Below, piece by piece: positions 46,086-54,609 of a DNA stretch of 64,000 nucleotides. The notes beneath the pieces were generated by a model, which saw only the letters and a program-made list of their open reading frames with translations, was not told the DNA's origin and made no database searches. Position 1 is the stretch's first letter. Every line of letters starts with the position of its first letter. The translations under genes and the position numbers were made by a program. Origin of the DNA: Flavivirga eckloniae (GTDB taxonomy: Bacteria > Bacteroidota > Bacteroidia > Flavobacteriales > Flavobacteriaceae); contig NZ_CP025791.1 of the NCBI RefSeq assembly GCF_002886045.1, positions 1 through 64,000 on the forward strand, written 5' to 3'.

Positions 46086-46613
46086 TTAATCTTCTGAAAC
46101 TTCGGTTGTGTCTTCTGCTTTCGCTTTTTCGGCAACTATCGCCGCAAATTCTGCATTCATTTCTGTGCCATCAAAATAAATATGTTCTTCTGCAATTTTT
46201 CCATTTACAAATTGCACAGCCAGATGCACAGGTATGGTTAACTCTTTATTGTTAGAAGCAAAAGTGCCTTTGTGTGTAGCCCAATAATATACCCAGGTTT
46301 CATCTTCTTTGTCCAGAACCATTTCAATGTATTCTTTTTCATGGTTAAAGCCATATTTAGACATGGCACTGGTCATAGCCTTTAACCCTTCTAATCGCTT
46401 TTCTGGAGTTAAAGGTTTAGTGGAATTAACAAAGATTTTTGCTGTGTCTGCAAAATGACTTTTCCATTTGTCCCAGTCACCCGTTTCGTAGGCTTTAATA
46501 CCAGATTTTAATGTTTCAATTTCTGCAGATTCTGCAAAATAGCGTTGTTGGGGTTGTTTTCCGCAGGCAATAAAGAGAAGGGCTATTAACTGTAATAAAA
46601 GGAGTTTTTTCAT
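46086..46613 (-). CDS. NTF2/SnoaL-like lipoprotein
   Basis: 175 residues with a lipoprotein signal (MKKLLLLQLIALLFIACGKQ), Cys17 being the anchor. The body has the NTF2-like cone fold signature: AYETGDWDKWKSHFADTAK near the start and VHLAVQFVNGKIAEEHIYFD with the final strands. Such proteins bind small ligands or act in a complex, and no active site is evident. A gene upstream of the secreted protein at 45294. Confidence 0.75.
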   Translation of the reverse strand: MKKLLLLQLIALLFIACGKQPQQRYFAESAEIETLKSGIKAYETGDWDKWKSHFADTAKIFVNSTKPLTPEKRLEGLKAMTSAMSKYGFNHEKEYIEMVLDKEDETWVYYWATHKGTFASNNKELTIPVHLAVQFVNGKIAEEHIYFDGTEMNAEFAAIVAEKAKAEDTTEVSED

Positions 46614-46771
46614 TTTGTTTATGGTTTTGAAGTTAGTGTTTCAAATTAGACCATAAGCAATTACAAAAAAGCGCACTTCTTTGATGAGATAAAGTATATA
46701 TAGAGCCTGGGACTCTCAGGGAATATCTAAGTTACTGAAAAAAAAGGAATTAACAAAAAATAATGTGTGCT

Positions 46772-47311
46772 CTATGCTATTTCAAAAAAGCTAAACACAC
46801 AACCACCATAGCTTTTTGAGTAGCTATAATGCTTTAAGTTGGATAGGTTTGTATGCTTGGAATGCTCTATGATGAGAACACCATTTTTTAATAACAAATT
46901 GTTTTGAAAAACCAATTCTGGAATTTTAGAAAATTGTTCTTCTGTAAAGCTATATGGAGGATCTGCAAATATGATGTTGGTTTGTAAATTAGACCTCTCT
47001 AAAAATTTAAAAACATCACTTTTAATAGTACTAATAGGCATGTCGAAAGCCTCAGCAGTTTGGTTTATAAACTTAATGCAGCCATAATCCTGATCTACAC
47101 AGGTGATATTTAAAGAGCCTCTTGATGCGAATTCGTAACTTATATTGCCAGTACCGGCAAACAAATCCAAAACAGAAATTTCGTCGAAATAAAATAGATT
47201 ATTTATAATATTGAACAGCGATTCCTTGGCCATATCGGTTGTTGGTCTCACAGGTAAGTTTTTAGGAGCAACAATTTTTCTACTTTTATAAAGACCTGAA
47301 ATAATACGCAT
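46772..47311 (-). CDS. rsmD: 16S rRNA (guanine(966)-N2)-methyltransferase
   Basis: RsmD uses SAM to methylate G966 of 16S rRNA. The 179 residues have MRIISGLYKSRKIVAP and RPTTDMAKESLFNII at the start, the SAM motif in VLDLFAGTGNISYE, and the catalytic NPPY-type motif as IIFADPPYSF. The start overlaps the stop of the DUF3822 gene by one base (TAATG). It is last in a three-gene run from 48853. Confidence 0.93.
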   Translation of the reverse strand: MRIISGLYKSRKIVAPKNLPVRPTTDMAKESLFNIINNLFYFDEISVLDLFAGTGNISYEFASRGSLNITCVDQDYGCIKFINQTAEAFDMPISTIKSDVFKFLERSNLQTNIIFADPPYSFTEEQFSKIPELVFQNNLLLKNGVLIIEHSKHTNLSNLKHYSYSKSYGGCVFSFFEIA

Positions 47312-48132
47312 TAAAAACTTTTTATTATGGTAAAATCTGAATGATTATATTTTGGATTTACTTCGTATTTGTAATTGTCGTTTCTGGTACCAAAGCTTAT
47401 GTTTCTAATATACTTATAAGCTATTTTATATAAATCATCATCTTTATGTGTATCACCAATAAAAATAAGATTCAACGTTTCGGGATTTAGTTTTAATTGT
47501 TCTACGGTAAATAGTAGATAGTATATAAAATCCTCTTTGGTATTGTATTCGAATGTGTTATAAAGCAAAAGTTTGCCCTTTTCTGTAATGATGATTTCAA
47601 AATTATTTTTACTCACGTTTAAGTACACCTTAGGGGTGTGTGAGTTTTTTTCAATATTCAAAATTTCTTCAATTAGAATAGTTGAAAGGTGTTTAAAAGT
47701 AAATGCCCCGTATTTTTCGTATATAAAATTATTGATATTAATATAAGGTACATATACATTTACGCTGTCGTTTAGCACAATATCATCATGGGCTATAAAA
47801 TCCGATTTAAGAATCTTAGAATTAAATTTTAAATAGTCTGCAATACAATCTTCTTCAAATAGTGGTTTTGGTACTAGAGTAGAGAGCTCGTTATCGTGAA
47901 TTACACAAATATTAGCGAATGATTTTTGTAGAGCAGTTTCGGTATTAAAAGTATTTTTTAAGTAATCTAATATCTCTAAAGGATTTAGCTTCTTATCAAA
48001 ATCGAAACTTTTTAAAAACGAGATCGTGTTGGTATCTTTTTGTAATATACAAAAAGAAAGTCCACTCAAACTTATTTGAATGGACAGTTCTGTATTGGTA
48101 AGTATATTAATATTTTTATTCGGCTGAGCCAT
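47311..48132 (-). CDS. DUF3822 family protein
   Basis: A 273-residue soluble protein that precedes rsmD, as in many Flavobacteriaceae. It has LSIQISLSGLSFCILQKDTN near the start and repeated actin-like strands (KVYLNVSKNNFEIIITEKGK, LLLYNTFEYNTKEDFIYYLL), suggesting an ASKHA-like fold. The function is unknown. It overlaps the gene upstream by 17 bases and the gene downstream by one, so translation is coupled on both sides. Confidence 0.85.
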   Translation of the reverse strand: MAQPNKNINILTNTELSIQISLSGLSFCILQKDTNTISFLKSFDFDKKLNPLEILDYLKNTFNTETALQKSFANICVIHDNELSTLVPKPLFEEDCIADYLKFNSKILKSDFIAHDDIVLNDSVNVYVPYININNFIYEKYGAFTFKHLSTILIEEILNIEKNSHTPKVYLNVSKNNFEIIITEKGKLLLYNTFEYNTKEDFIYYLLFTVEQLKLNPETLNLIFIGDTHKDDDLYKIAYKYIRNISFGTRNDNYKYEVNPKYNHSDFTIIKSF

Positions 48133-48853
48133 AATTTTTTGGCCAGTTTCCTATTGTTTTAACTTCATCCATAGAACCAACTCTTAAAGCGTCTCCATTT
48201 ACTCCGTCTACTGAAACCACTTGGTTTTCTTGAACAAGAAGATCTGGGTTTTGGTCATATAAAATAACGTCCTTTTTTACAGAAGCTTCAAAAACAGGTA
48301 TTTGTATATCGTTTTGCTCTATAAATCCAGCTTGTAAAACAAATCGTGCACCTTCTTTACCTATTGGTACAAACATCATGCTTTTGTAATGGTTCGAATT
48401 TTTAAATAAAGAATCTTTTACTGGAACAAAACCTAAAGTATCGATTATTACAATTTCCTTAGTAGTATCTACACCATATAATTTTGTTAATGCTTCATCT
48501 ATAACAGTAGAATCTCTACGTTGAGTGATTGTATATTCAGCCGTATCAACAAATTTAATTAAACCTTCAAAGTTATTTGAGAATCTACCAGTTACTTGTT
48601 TATGGGCAAGTTGAGCATCTCTAATATCGATCAAACTTGTAATTATTGTTTTGTAACGTTTGTTCTTAACCTTGTTGAACTGAATAGGCTCATAAATAGA
48701 TAGGTATGTTTGGTAGCCTAAATAACCAATTAATACCCAAAGGACAATGGTTAAAACAGGCTTAATTTTTAAAGGAACGAATTTGTCAATTAGCTTAACC
48801 AAGCCAATTGTAACTAATATCACTGCTACAGCAATCAGAATAAATGTCAACAT
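48116..48853 (-). CDS. Membrane-anchored protein, unknown function
   Basis: Starting at the ATG at 48853 (an in-frame ATG at 48934 would add a basic stretch ahead of the hydrophobic start), the protein has 245 residues. Two membrane helices (MLTFILIAVAVILVTIGLVK and VLTIVLWVLIGYLGYQTYL) are followed by a periplasmic part with DAQLAHKQVTGRFSNNFEGL, similar to pilin-like cores. No family is recognised. The stop lies inside the next gene (17-base overlap), so it is in an operon with DUF3822 and rsmD. Confidence 0.7.
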   Translation of the reverse strand: MLTFILIAVAVILVTIGLVKLIDKFVPLKIKPVLTIVLWVLIGYLGYQTYLSIYEPIQFNKVKNKRYKTIITSLIDIRDAQLAHKQVTGRFSNNFEGLIKFVDTAEYTITQRRDSTVIDEALTKLYGVDTTKEIVIIDTLGFVPVKDSLFKNSNHYKSMMFVPIGKEGARFVLQAGFIEQNDIQIPVFEASVKKDVILYDQNPDLLVQENQVVSVDGVNGDALRVGSMDEVKTIGNWPKNYGSAE

Positions 48854-48973
48854 AGGGATGTTTTTAATTAAAAGTCTTTTCGCAAATCTACAATTTTTTT
48901 TTAACCGTAAAAACCTAATAAGAGTAAAAATCATTTCTATATTTGAATAATTTTTAATTTGCCTAAACCTTTA

Positions 48974-50401
48974 ATGACGCCATCCGAATTTTATTCCCTT
49001 ATAAAACAGCAATTTCCGTTTAAACCAACGTTAAAACAGGACGTTGTATTGCAACAGCTATCGGAGTTTATTTTTAGTAAAAAAAACGATGCTTTATACG
49101 TGTTGAAGGGGTATGCGGGTACAGGAAAGACAACAATTGTAGGAACAATCGTAACCAATTTGTGGAAAGCAAAGAAAAGCGCCGTTTTAATGGCTCCAAC
49201 AGGTAGGGCGGCCAAAGTTATTTCTAATTATTCAGGAAAAGAAGCATTTACCATACATAAAAAGATATATTTCCCAAAGAAAGACAGTGGTGGTGGGGTT
49301 AAATTCGTCTTGCAACCAAACAAACACAAAAACACGGTTTTTATAGTAGATGAAGCTTCAATGATACCAGATACTCCCGGAGAATCGAAATTCTTTGAAA
49401 ATGGCTCGCTATTGGACGATTTAATACAGTATGTCTATTCTGGGCATCAGTGTAAATTACTTTTAATTGGAGACACGGCTCAGTTACCACCGGTTAAATT
49501 GGATATAAGCCCTGCTTTGAATAAGGATTCACTTGGCTTAAATTACAACAAAGAGGTTTCCGGAACGGAATTGGACGAAGTTGTAAGGCAAGCACAAGAT
49601 TCAGGTATACTTGCCAATGCAACTGTACTTCGCGAAGCCTTGACATATAATATTTATGATAGTTTCAAATTCGATTTGGTCGACTTTAAGGATATTGTAA
49701 GGCTCATTGATGGTCATGATATTATGGATGCCATTACAGATGCTTATAGCGATTTAGGCAAAGAAGAAACTGCTATTATAGTAAGAAGTAACAAGCGTGC
49801 TAATTTGTACAATCAGCAAATACGAAATAGGATCTTGTTTAACGAGAGTGAGATTAGTGCTGGAGATTATTTAATGGTGGTTAAAAACAATTATTTTTGG
49901 ATAAAACCAACTACAGAAGCTGGGTTTATTGCCAATGGTGACATTATTGAAGTTCTCGAGATTTTTAGTATTCAGGAACTTTACGGTTTTCGCTTTGCGG
50001 AAGTTAAAGTACGTATGGTAGATTATCCTAAAATGAGACCTTTTGAAACTGTTTTGCTGTTAGATACTATTGATGCTGAAACACCATCATTACCTTATGA
50101 AGATTCCAATAGGCTATATCAGGAAGTCATGAAAGACTTTGAGGACGAATCCAGTAAATATAAAAAGTTCTTAAAGGTAAAAGGTAATAAGCATTTTAAT
50201 GCGCTTCAAGTAAAGTTTTCTTATGCCATTACCTGTCATAAATCGCAAGGGGGGCAATGGAATACTGTTTTTGTAGAACAGCCTTATCTGCCAAACGGTA
50301 TCGATAAAGATTATTTAAGATGGTTGTACACAGCCGTAACCAGAGCTAAAGAAAAACTGTACCTTATCGGTTTTAAGGATGATTTTTTTGAAGACGTTTG
50401 A
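48974..50401 (+). CDS. RecD-like ATP-dependent DNA helicase (AAA_30/UvrD C-terminal)
   Basis: 475 residues from the ATG at 48974 (a TTG at 48959 is an in-frame alternative). It has Walker A (VLKGYAGTGKTTIVGTIV), TPTGRAAKV (as APTGRAAKVI), Walker B (FIVDEASMIPD), and motif III in LLIGDTAQLPPVK. The C-terminal UvrD-like motif is seen in FSYAITCHKSQGGQWN and LYTAVTRAKEKLYLI. It should unwind DNA 5' to 3' like the short RecD2 type, in repair. TATATTTG (48938-48945) is a likely -7 box. Confidence 0.92.
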   Translation: MTPSEFYSLIKQQFPFKPTLKQDVVLQQLSEFIFSKKNDALYVLKGYAGTGKTTIVGTIVTNLWKAKKSAVLMAPTGRAAKVISNYSGKEAFTIHKKIYFPKKDSGGGVKFVLQPNKHKNTVFIVDEASMIPDTPGESKFFENGSLLDDLIQYVYSGHQCKLLLIGDTAQLPPVKLDISPALNKDSLGLNYNKEVSGTELDEVVRQAQDSGILANATVLREALTYNIYDSFKFDLVDFKDIVRLIDGHDIMDAITDAYSDLGKEETAIIVRSNKRANLYNQQIRNRILFNESEISAGDYLMVVKNNYFWIKPTTEAGFIANGDIIEVLEIFSIQELYGFRFAEVKVRMVDYPKMRPFETVLLLDTIDAETPSLPYEDSNRLYQEVMKDFEDESSKYKKFLKVKGNKHFNALQVKFSYAITCHKSQGGQWNTVFVEQPYLPNGIDKDYLRWLYTAVTRAKEKLYLIGFKDDFFEDV

Positions 50402-50636
50402 TTTTAGTGTTCGGTATTCAGTGTTCAGTGTTTAGTTGACCTAATAAAGTCGTTTTTGTATCGGTTTCAATTTTAGCTTTTTGTTTTTATGCCTCGAATT
50501 TTGGAAAAGTAAGTCTATATGAAATTATACTATTTGGTGTGGTTTATAATTTACATTGTTTAAAATTTTAAGCCCTAGAAATGCAAAATCTAATAATAAT
50601 TGTTCTATTTTTGGACAAGATTCTGACCTATTCATT

Positions 50637-51365
50637 ATGAAAATAATTTCGATGATTCCTGCACGCTATAGTGCATCGCGATTTCCAGGAAAACTAATGC
50701 AAGACCTTGGGGGTAAAACGGTTATTTTGCGTACATATGAAGCCACAGTAGCAACTAATTTGTTTGATGATGTGTTTGTTGTTACAGATAGCTCGATTAT
50801 TTATGATGAAATTGTAAATAACGGCGGAAAAGCTATGATGAGTAAAAAGGAACATGATTGTGGTAGTGATAGAATAGCTGAAGCCGTAGAGTTAATGGAT
50901 GTGGATATTGTTATAAATGTTCAAGGAGATGAGCCATTTACAGATAAAGAATCGTTAGCTAAGCTAATTGACGTTTTTAAAGGTGATCATGAGAAAACTA
51001 TTGATCTGGCGTCCTTAATGGTTCATATTACGGATTTGGATGAAATTAATAATCCGAATACAGTTAAGGTTATAGTAGATCAATCTAATTTTGCTCTTTA
51101 TTTTTCCAGAAGTCCAATTCCTTTTCCAAGAGAAAAGAACGCTGGGGTAAAATACTATAAGCACAAAGGTGTTTATGCCTTTAGAAAGGACGCTATATTA
51201 GATTTTTACAAGTTGCCTATGCTGCCATTGGAGGCTTCAGAAAAGATTGAATGTATTCGTTATTTAGAATATGGAAAGCGAATAAAAATGGTAGAAACCG
51301 ATGTTCAGGGGATTGAAATAGACACTCCTGAGGATTTAGAACGCGCTAAAAAAGTATGGAAATAA
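50637..51365 (+). CDS. kdsB: 3-deoxy-manno-octulosonate cytidylyltransferase
   Basis: KdsB couples Kdo to CMP, the last step before Kdo is added to lipid A. The ATG at 50637 gives 242 residues, the usual length, and begins [20 protein letters not shown], the family signature. The frame stays open 27 codons upstream, but that part is not conserved. Motifs include VNVQGDEPF and [10 protein letters not shown]. The gap ahead of it (50402-50636) shows only a short TTCAGTGTTCAGTG direct repeat. A Kdo 8-oxidase gene lies in the same run. Confidence 0.95.
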   Translation: MKIISMIPARYSASRFPGKLMQDLGGKTVILRTYEATVATNLFDDVFVVTDSSIIYDEIVNNGGKAMMSKKEHDCGSDRIAEAVELMDVDIVINVQGDEPFTDKESLAKLIDVFKGDHEKTIDLASLMVHITDLDEINNPNTVKVIVDQSNFALYFSRSPIPFPREKNAGVKYYKHKGVYAFRKDAILDFYKLPMLPLEASEKIECIRYLEYGKRIKMVETDVQGIEIDTPEDLERAKKVWK

Positions 51366-51410
51366 GCTGACTGAAATTAGTTTTTGCTAATTCATTAAAA
51401 CAATATTGAA

Positions 51411-52115
51411 GTGACAGAAGAATACGGAAATATAAAAGTTATTGGCTTTGATGCAGATGACACACTTTGGGTAAACGAAACCTATTTTCGTGAAGCCGAA
51501 GAGACATTTGGGAGGTTATTGTCAGACTATGAAACTCCAAATAAGATAGATCAGGAATTGTTTAAAACGGAAATAGACAATTTACCCATATACGGTTATG
51601 GTGTTAAAGCATTTACGCTGTCTATGGTGCAATCTGCTTTAGAATTGTCTAACTACAATGTATCAAACAAAACCATTGAAGCTATACTTGGTATTGGTAA
51701 GGGTATGCTTGAAAAACCCGTAGAATTACTTGATGGGGTTGAAGAGGTTTTAAGCGTACTATCAAAAAAATACCGTTTAATACTAGCTACAAAAGGTGAT
51801 TTGCTGGACCAAGAACGTAAACTGGAAAAGTCTGGTCTTACCAGTTATTTTCACCATATTGAAGTGTTAAGCGATAAAAAGGAAACGAATTATTCTAAAT
51901 TGTTAAACCATTTAGACATTAAACCTTCTGAGTTTTTAATGATAGGAAATTCGTTAAAATCGGATGTGTTACCACTAGTTAACATAGGAGCTCATGCTGT
52001 TCATATTCCTTTTCATACTACTTGGGCACATGAACAGGTTACAGAAAAAGAAACTAACGGAAAGACTTACAAGACAGTAAGTAGTTTACGAGAGGTAATA
52101 AATTTATTAGACTAA
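51411..52115 (+). CDS. HAD-superfamily phosphatase
   Basis: A GTG start gives 234 residues. HAD motif I is VIGFDADDTLW (DxDxT), motif II is in LILATKGD, the lysine is in VLSDKKETNYSKLL, and motif IV is in FLMIGNSLKSDVLP. A cap domain lies between motifs I and II. This is a HAD type of about 230 residues, unlike the compact KdsC (Kdo-8-phosphate phosphatase). Substrate unknown. It is 45 bases after kdsB, so co-transcription is likely. Confidence 0.85.
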   Translation: MTEEYGNIKVIGFDADDTLWVNETYFREAEETFGRLLSDYETPNKIDQELFKTEIDNLPIYGYGVKAFTLSMVQSALELSNYNVSNKTIEAILGIGKGMLEKPVELLDGVEEVLSVLSKKYRLILATKGDLLDQERKLEKSGLTSYFHHIEVLSDKKETNYSKLLNHLDIKPSEFLMIGNSLKSDVLPLVNIGAHAVHIPFHTTWAHEQVTEKETNGKTYKTVSSLREVINLLD

Positions 52116-52120
52116 GTTCA

Positions 52121-52738
52121 TTGAAGATAATTGATTTAAATACCTGGAATAGAAAGCAGCATTATGAGCATTTTTGTGGATTAAAAGACCCTTATTTTGG
52201 AGTAACGATTCCGTTTAATGTGACTAAAGCCTATAAATTTTCGAAAGAAAACAATATAAGTTTTTTTGCAAAATATCTACATGATTGTATGGAAGCTATA
52301 AATACAATCGATAATTTTAGGTATCGAATAGAAAACGAAAGCATTGTAGATCATGATGTTATACATGCATCTGCTACAATAATGCGAAGTAATAAAACGT
52401 TTGGTTTTTCATTCATTGAGTATAGTAACGATTTGAATGTTTTTATAAAGAATATTGCTATGGAAAAAGAAAGAATTGAAAACACAATGGATTTATATCC
52501 GCCCCAAAATGGCTTAGACTGCATACATTGTTCAGCCATGCCTTGGCTTCATTTTACAGGACATAAAGAGCCCGTTTCCGGAATACTGGAATCTGTACCA
52601 AAAATTGCATTTGGCAAATTAAGTGAAGTTAATAATGAACTAATAATGAATGTAGCTGTTAATGTTAATCATGCCTTGGTAGATGGTTACCATGTTGGTT
52701 TATTTTCAGAAAAATTCCAAAACAACCTAGATCAGTAA
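52121..52738 (+). CDS. Chloramphenicol acetyltransferase-family (CAT) acyltransferase
   Basis: 205 residues from a TTG start. The catalytic His-Asp motif of the CAT fold is present in NHALVDGYHVGLF. Other blocks of the family (FGVTIPFNVT, GFSFIEYSND, DCIHCSAMPWLHFTGH) are clear. True CAT enzymes give chloramphenicol resistance, but chromosomal homologues in Bacteroidota are common and their substrate is often unknown. It is 5 bases after the HAD gene and ahead of kdnB, which suggests a role in an envelope sugar pathway. Confidence 0.85.
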   Translation: MKIIDLNTWNRKQHYEHFCGLKDPYFGVTIPFNVTKAYKFSKENNISFFAKYLHDCMEAINTIDNFRYRIENESIVDHDVIHASATIMRSNKTFGFSFIEYSNDLNVFIKNIAMEKERIENTMDLYPPQNGLDCIHCSAMPWLHFTGHKEPVSGILESVPKIAFGKLSEVNNELIMNVAVNVNHALVDGYHVGLFSEKFQNNLDQ

Positions 52739-52789
52739 AAATTTTAAAATAAATACTATTTTTACTTTTTGTAAAAGAAAACATACTAA

Positions 52790-53872
52790 ATGAGTTATAA
52801 AAACTTTCCAATGGTGCCAAGAGTTATTTTTGGTAGAGGTAGTTTCAATCAGTTAAACGAAATTTTGGCCCCAAAACGTTTAAGCATCAATGCTCCATTT
52901 ATTTATTTGGTAGATGATGTTTTTAAAAACAATTCTTGGTTAACTTCAAGAATACAGTTATCTTATGATGACAAACTTATTTTTGTTTCTTCAAAAGAAG
53001 AACCCAAAACATCTCAAGTAGATGCCTTGGTAGAAGAAATTATTTTATTAACAAAAGAACGCCCGTCTGGGGTTATAGGCATAGGAGGAGGAACGCTTTT
53101 AGATCTTGCTAAAGCAGTTTCTATAATGTTAACCAATAATGGAGAATCTAAAGATTACCAAGGTTGGGATTTAGTGAAAAACGAAGGTGTATACCATGTA
53201 GGTATTCCAACCATATCTGGTACAGGAGCAGAGGTTTCAAGAACAACCGTACTAACAGGACCAGATAGAAAACTAGGTATTAATTCGGACTTTACGCCGT
53301 TTGACCAAGTTATATTGGATTCTGAGCTAACAAAAGATGTTCCTACAGATCAGTGGTTTTATACAGGAATGGATTGCTATATCCATTGTGTAGAATCGTT
53401 AACAGGAACTTATTTAAATGCTTTTAGCCAAAGTTATGGCGACATGGCTTTAGAGCTTTGTAAAGAAGTGTTTTTAAACGGGGAACTTCCAGAGGTAGAG
53501 TCTCAGGAAAAACTAATGATGGCTTCTTGGCATGGTGGTATGAGTATTGTTTATTCGCAAGTGGGTGTTGCCCATGCTTTGAGTTATGGCTTATCGTATT
53601 TGTTGGGTACTAAGCATGGAATTGGAAACTGTATTGTTTTCGATCAATTAGAAGAGTTTTACCCAGAAGGCGTAAAGCTTTTTAAAGAAATGAAAGCCAA
53701 ACACAATATTGAATTACCTAAAGGTATTTGTGCAGACTTAATTGATGAGCAATTTGATATTATGATCGATATTTCGTTAAGTTTAGAACCTCTTTGGGAA
53801 AATGCTCTTGGAAAAAATTGGGAAAAAACAATTACTAGGGAAAAATTAAGGGAACTTTATCAAAAAATGTAG
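52790..53872 (+). CDS. kdnB: 3-deoxy-alpha-D-manno-octulosonate 8-oxidase (KdnB-like)
   Basis: A 360-residue iron-type alcohol dehydrogenase. It has the nucleotide-binding GIGGGTLLDLAKAVSIMLTN and metal ligands in TGMDCYIHCVESL (Asp, His), VGVAHALSYGL (His) and GTKHGIGN (His). The blocks YQGWDLVKN, GIPTISGTGAEVSRT and TDQWFYTGMDCYIHCVESL match Shewanella KdnB as I recall it. KdnB oxidises Kdo at C8, and an aminotransferase (KdnA) then makes 8-amino-Kdo. kdsB is three genes upstream. No KdnA gene is seen in this window. Confidence 0.85.
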   Translation: MSYKNFPMVPRVIFGRGSFNQLNEILAPKRLSINAPFIYLVDDVFKNNSWLTSRIQLSYDDKLIFVSSKEEPKTSQVDALVEEIILLTKERPSGVIGIGGGTLLDLAKAVSIMLTNNGESKDYQGWDLVKNEGVYHVGIPTISGTGAEVSRTTVLTGPDRKLGINSDFTPFDQVILDSELTKDVPTDQWFYTGMDCYIHCVESLTGTYLNAFSQSYGDMALELCKEVFLNGELPEVESQEKLMMASWHGGMSIVYSQVGVAHALSYGLSYLLGTKHGIGNCIVFDQLEEFYPEGVKLFKEMKAKHNIELPKGICADLIDEQFDIMIDISLSLEPLWENALGKNWEKTITREKLRELYQKM

Positions 53873-53873
53873 T

Positions 53874-54422
53874 ATGCGATGGCTGTCCAGATTTATCTAT
53901 TTTAAATTATTAGGATGGAACGTTGTAGGTAATACTCATATCTCTAAAGACTTAGTTAAAAAAGCAATTATTATAACCGTACCACATACGAGTTGGCACG
54001 ACTTTTATATTGGTATTTTGTTGCGTTCTGTATTAGGAATAAAAACAAATTATATTGGTAAAAAAGAGTTGTTTGTTTTTCCTATGGGTTGTTTTTTTAG
54101 AGAATTGGGAGGCATACCAATCGACAGACACACCAAAGAAAATAAAGTAGATATAATTGCCCGTTTATTTGAAGAAAAGGAAAAATTTAGGATGGCTATG
54201 GCGCCAGAAGGAACGCGCAAAAAAGTAAATGAATGGCGTACAGGGTTTTATTATATCGCTAAAAAAGCCAAAGTACCGATTATAATGATTACGCTCGATT
54301 TTGAAAATAAACAAAATAAAATTTCAGAACCGTTTTATCCAACCGATAGCATGGAATCCGATTTTAAGTTTATGCGTAATTATTTTAAGGGTGTAAAAGG
54401 CAAAATAGCGCATTATTCCTAG
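53874..54422 (+). CDS. PlsC-like 1-acyl-glycerol-3-phosphate acyltransferase family
   Basis: 182 residues with the acyltransferase HxxxxD motif (VPHTSWHDFYIGI) and the second block MAPEGTRKKVNEWRTGFYYIA. It starts 1 base after the kdnB stop. The length is short for a PlsC (about 240 residues). It may be a compact membrane-bound form acting on lipid A or a related lipid. Confidence 0.82.
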   Translation: MRWLSRFIYFKLLGWNVVGNTHISKDLVKKAIIITVPHTSWHDFYIGILLRSVLGIKTNYIGKKELFVFPMGCFFRELGGIPIDRHTKENKVDIIARLFEEKEKFRMAMAPEGTRKKVNEWRTGFYYIAKKAKVPIIMITLDFENKQNKISEPFYPTDSMESDFKFMRNYFKGVKGKIAHYS

Positions 54423-54531
54423 GGTTTAAAAATATGGCATGGAATTTGGATATTACTTAATATGTAGAAATGAAACATAAAGTAAACAATTAATTTGTAC
54501 CTAAAAAGAAACATTTTTACTTAACAAAACT

Positions 54532-54564
54532 AAAAGCTCCCATATGATTTATATGGGAGCTTTT
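54532..54564. terminator. Strong bidirectional terminator
   Basis: A 14-bp perfect stem, AAAAGCTCCCATAT (54532-54545) with ATATGGGAGCTTTT (54551-54564), lies between the convergent acyltransferase and metalloprotease genes. It also has the U-tract pattern on both strands. Confidence 0.9.
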
Positions 54565-54609
54565 CGTATGGTTTAGTTTCAAATACACTATTCTTTTAAC
54601 AACCCTGTA

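Noticed and set aside
50556-50636. An upstream extension of the kdsB frame.
   Set aside because: The extra 27 residues are not part of KdsB, whose conserved start is [12 protein letters not shown] at 50637.
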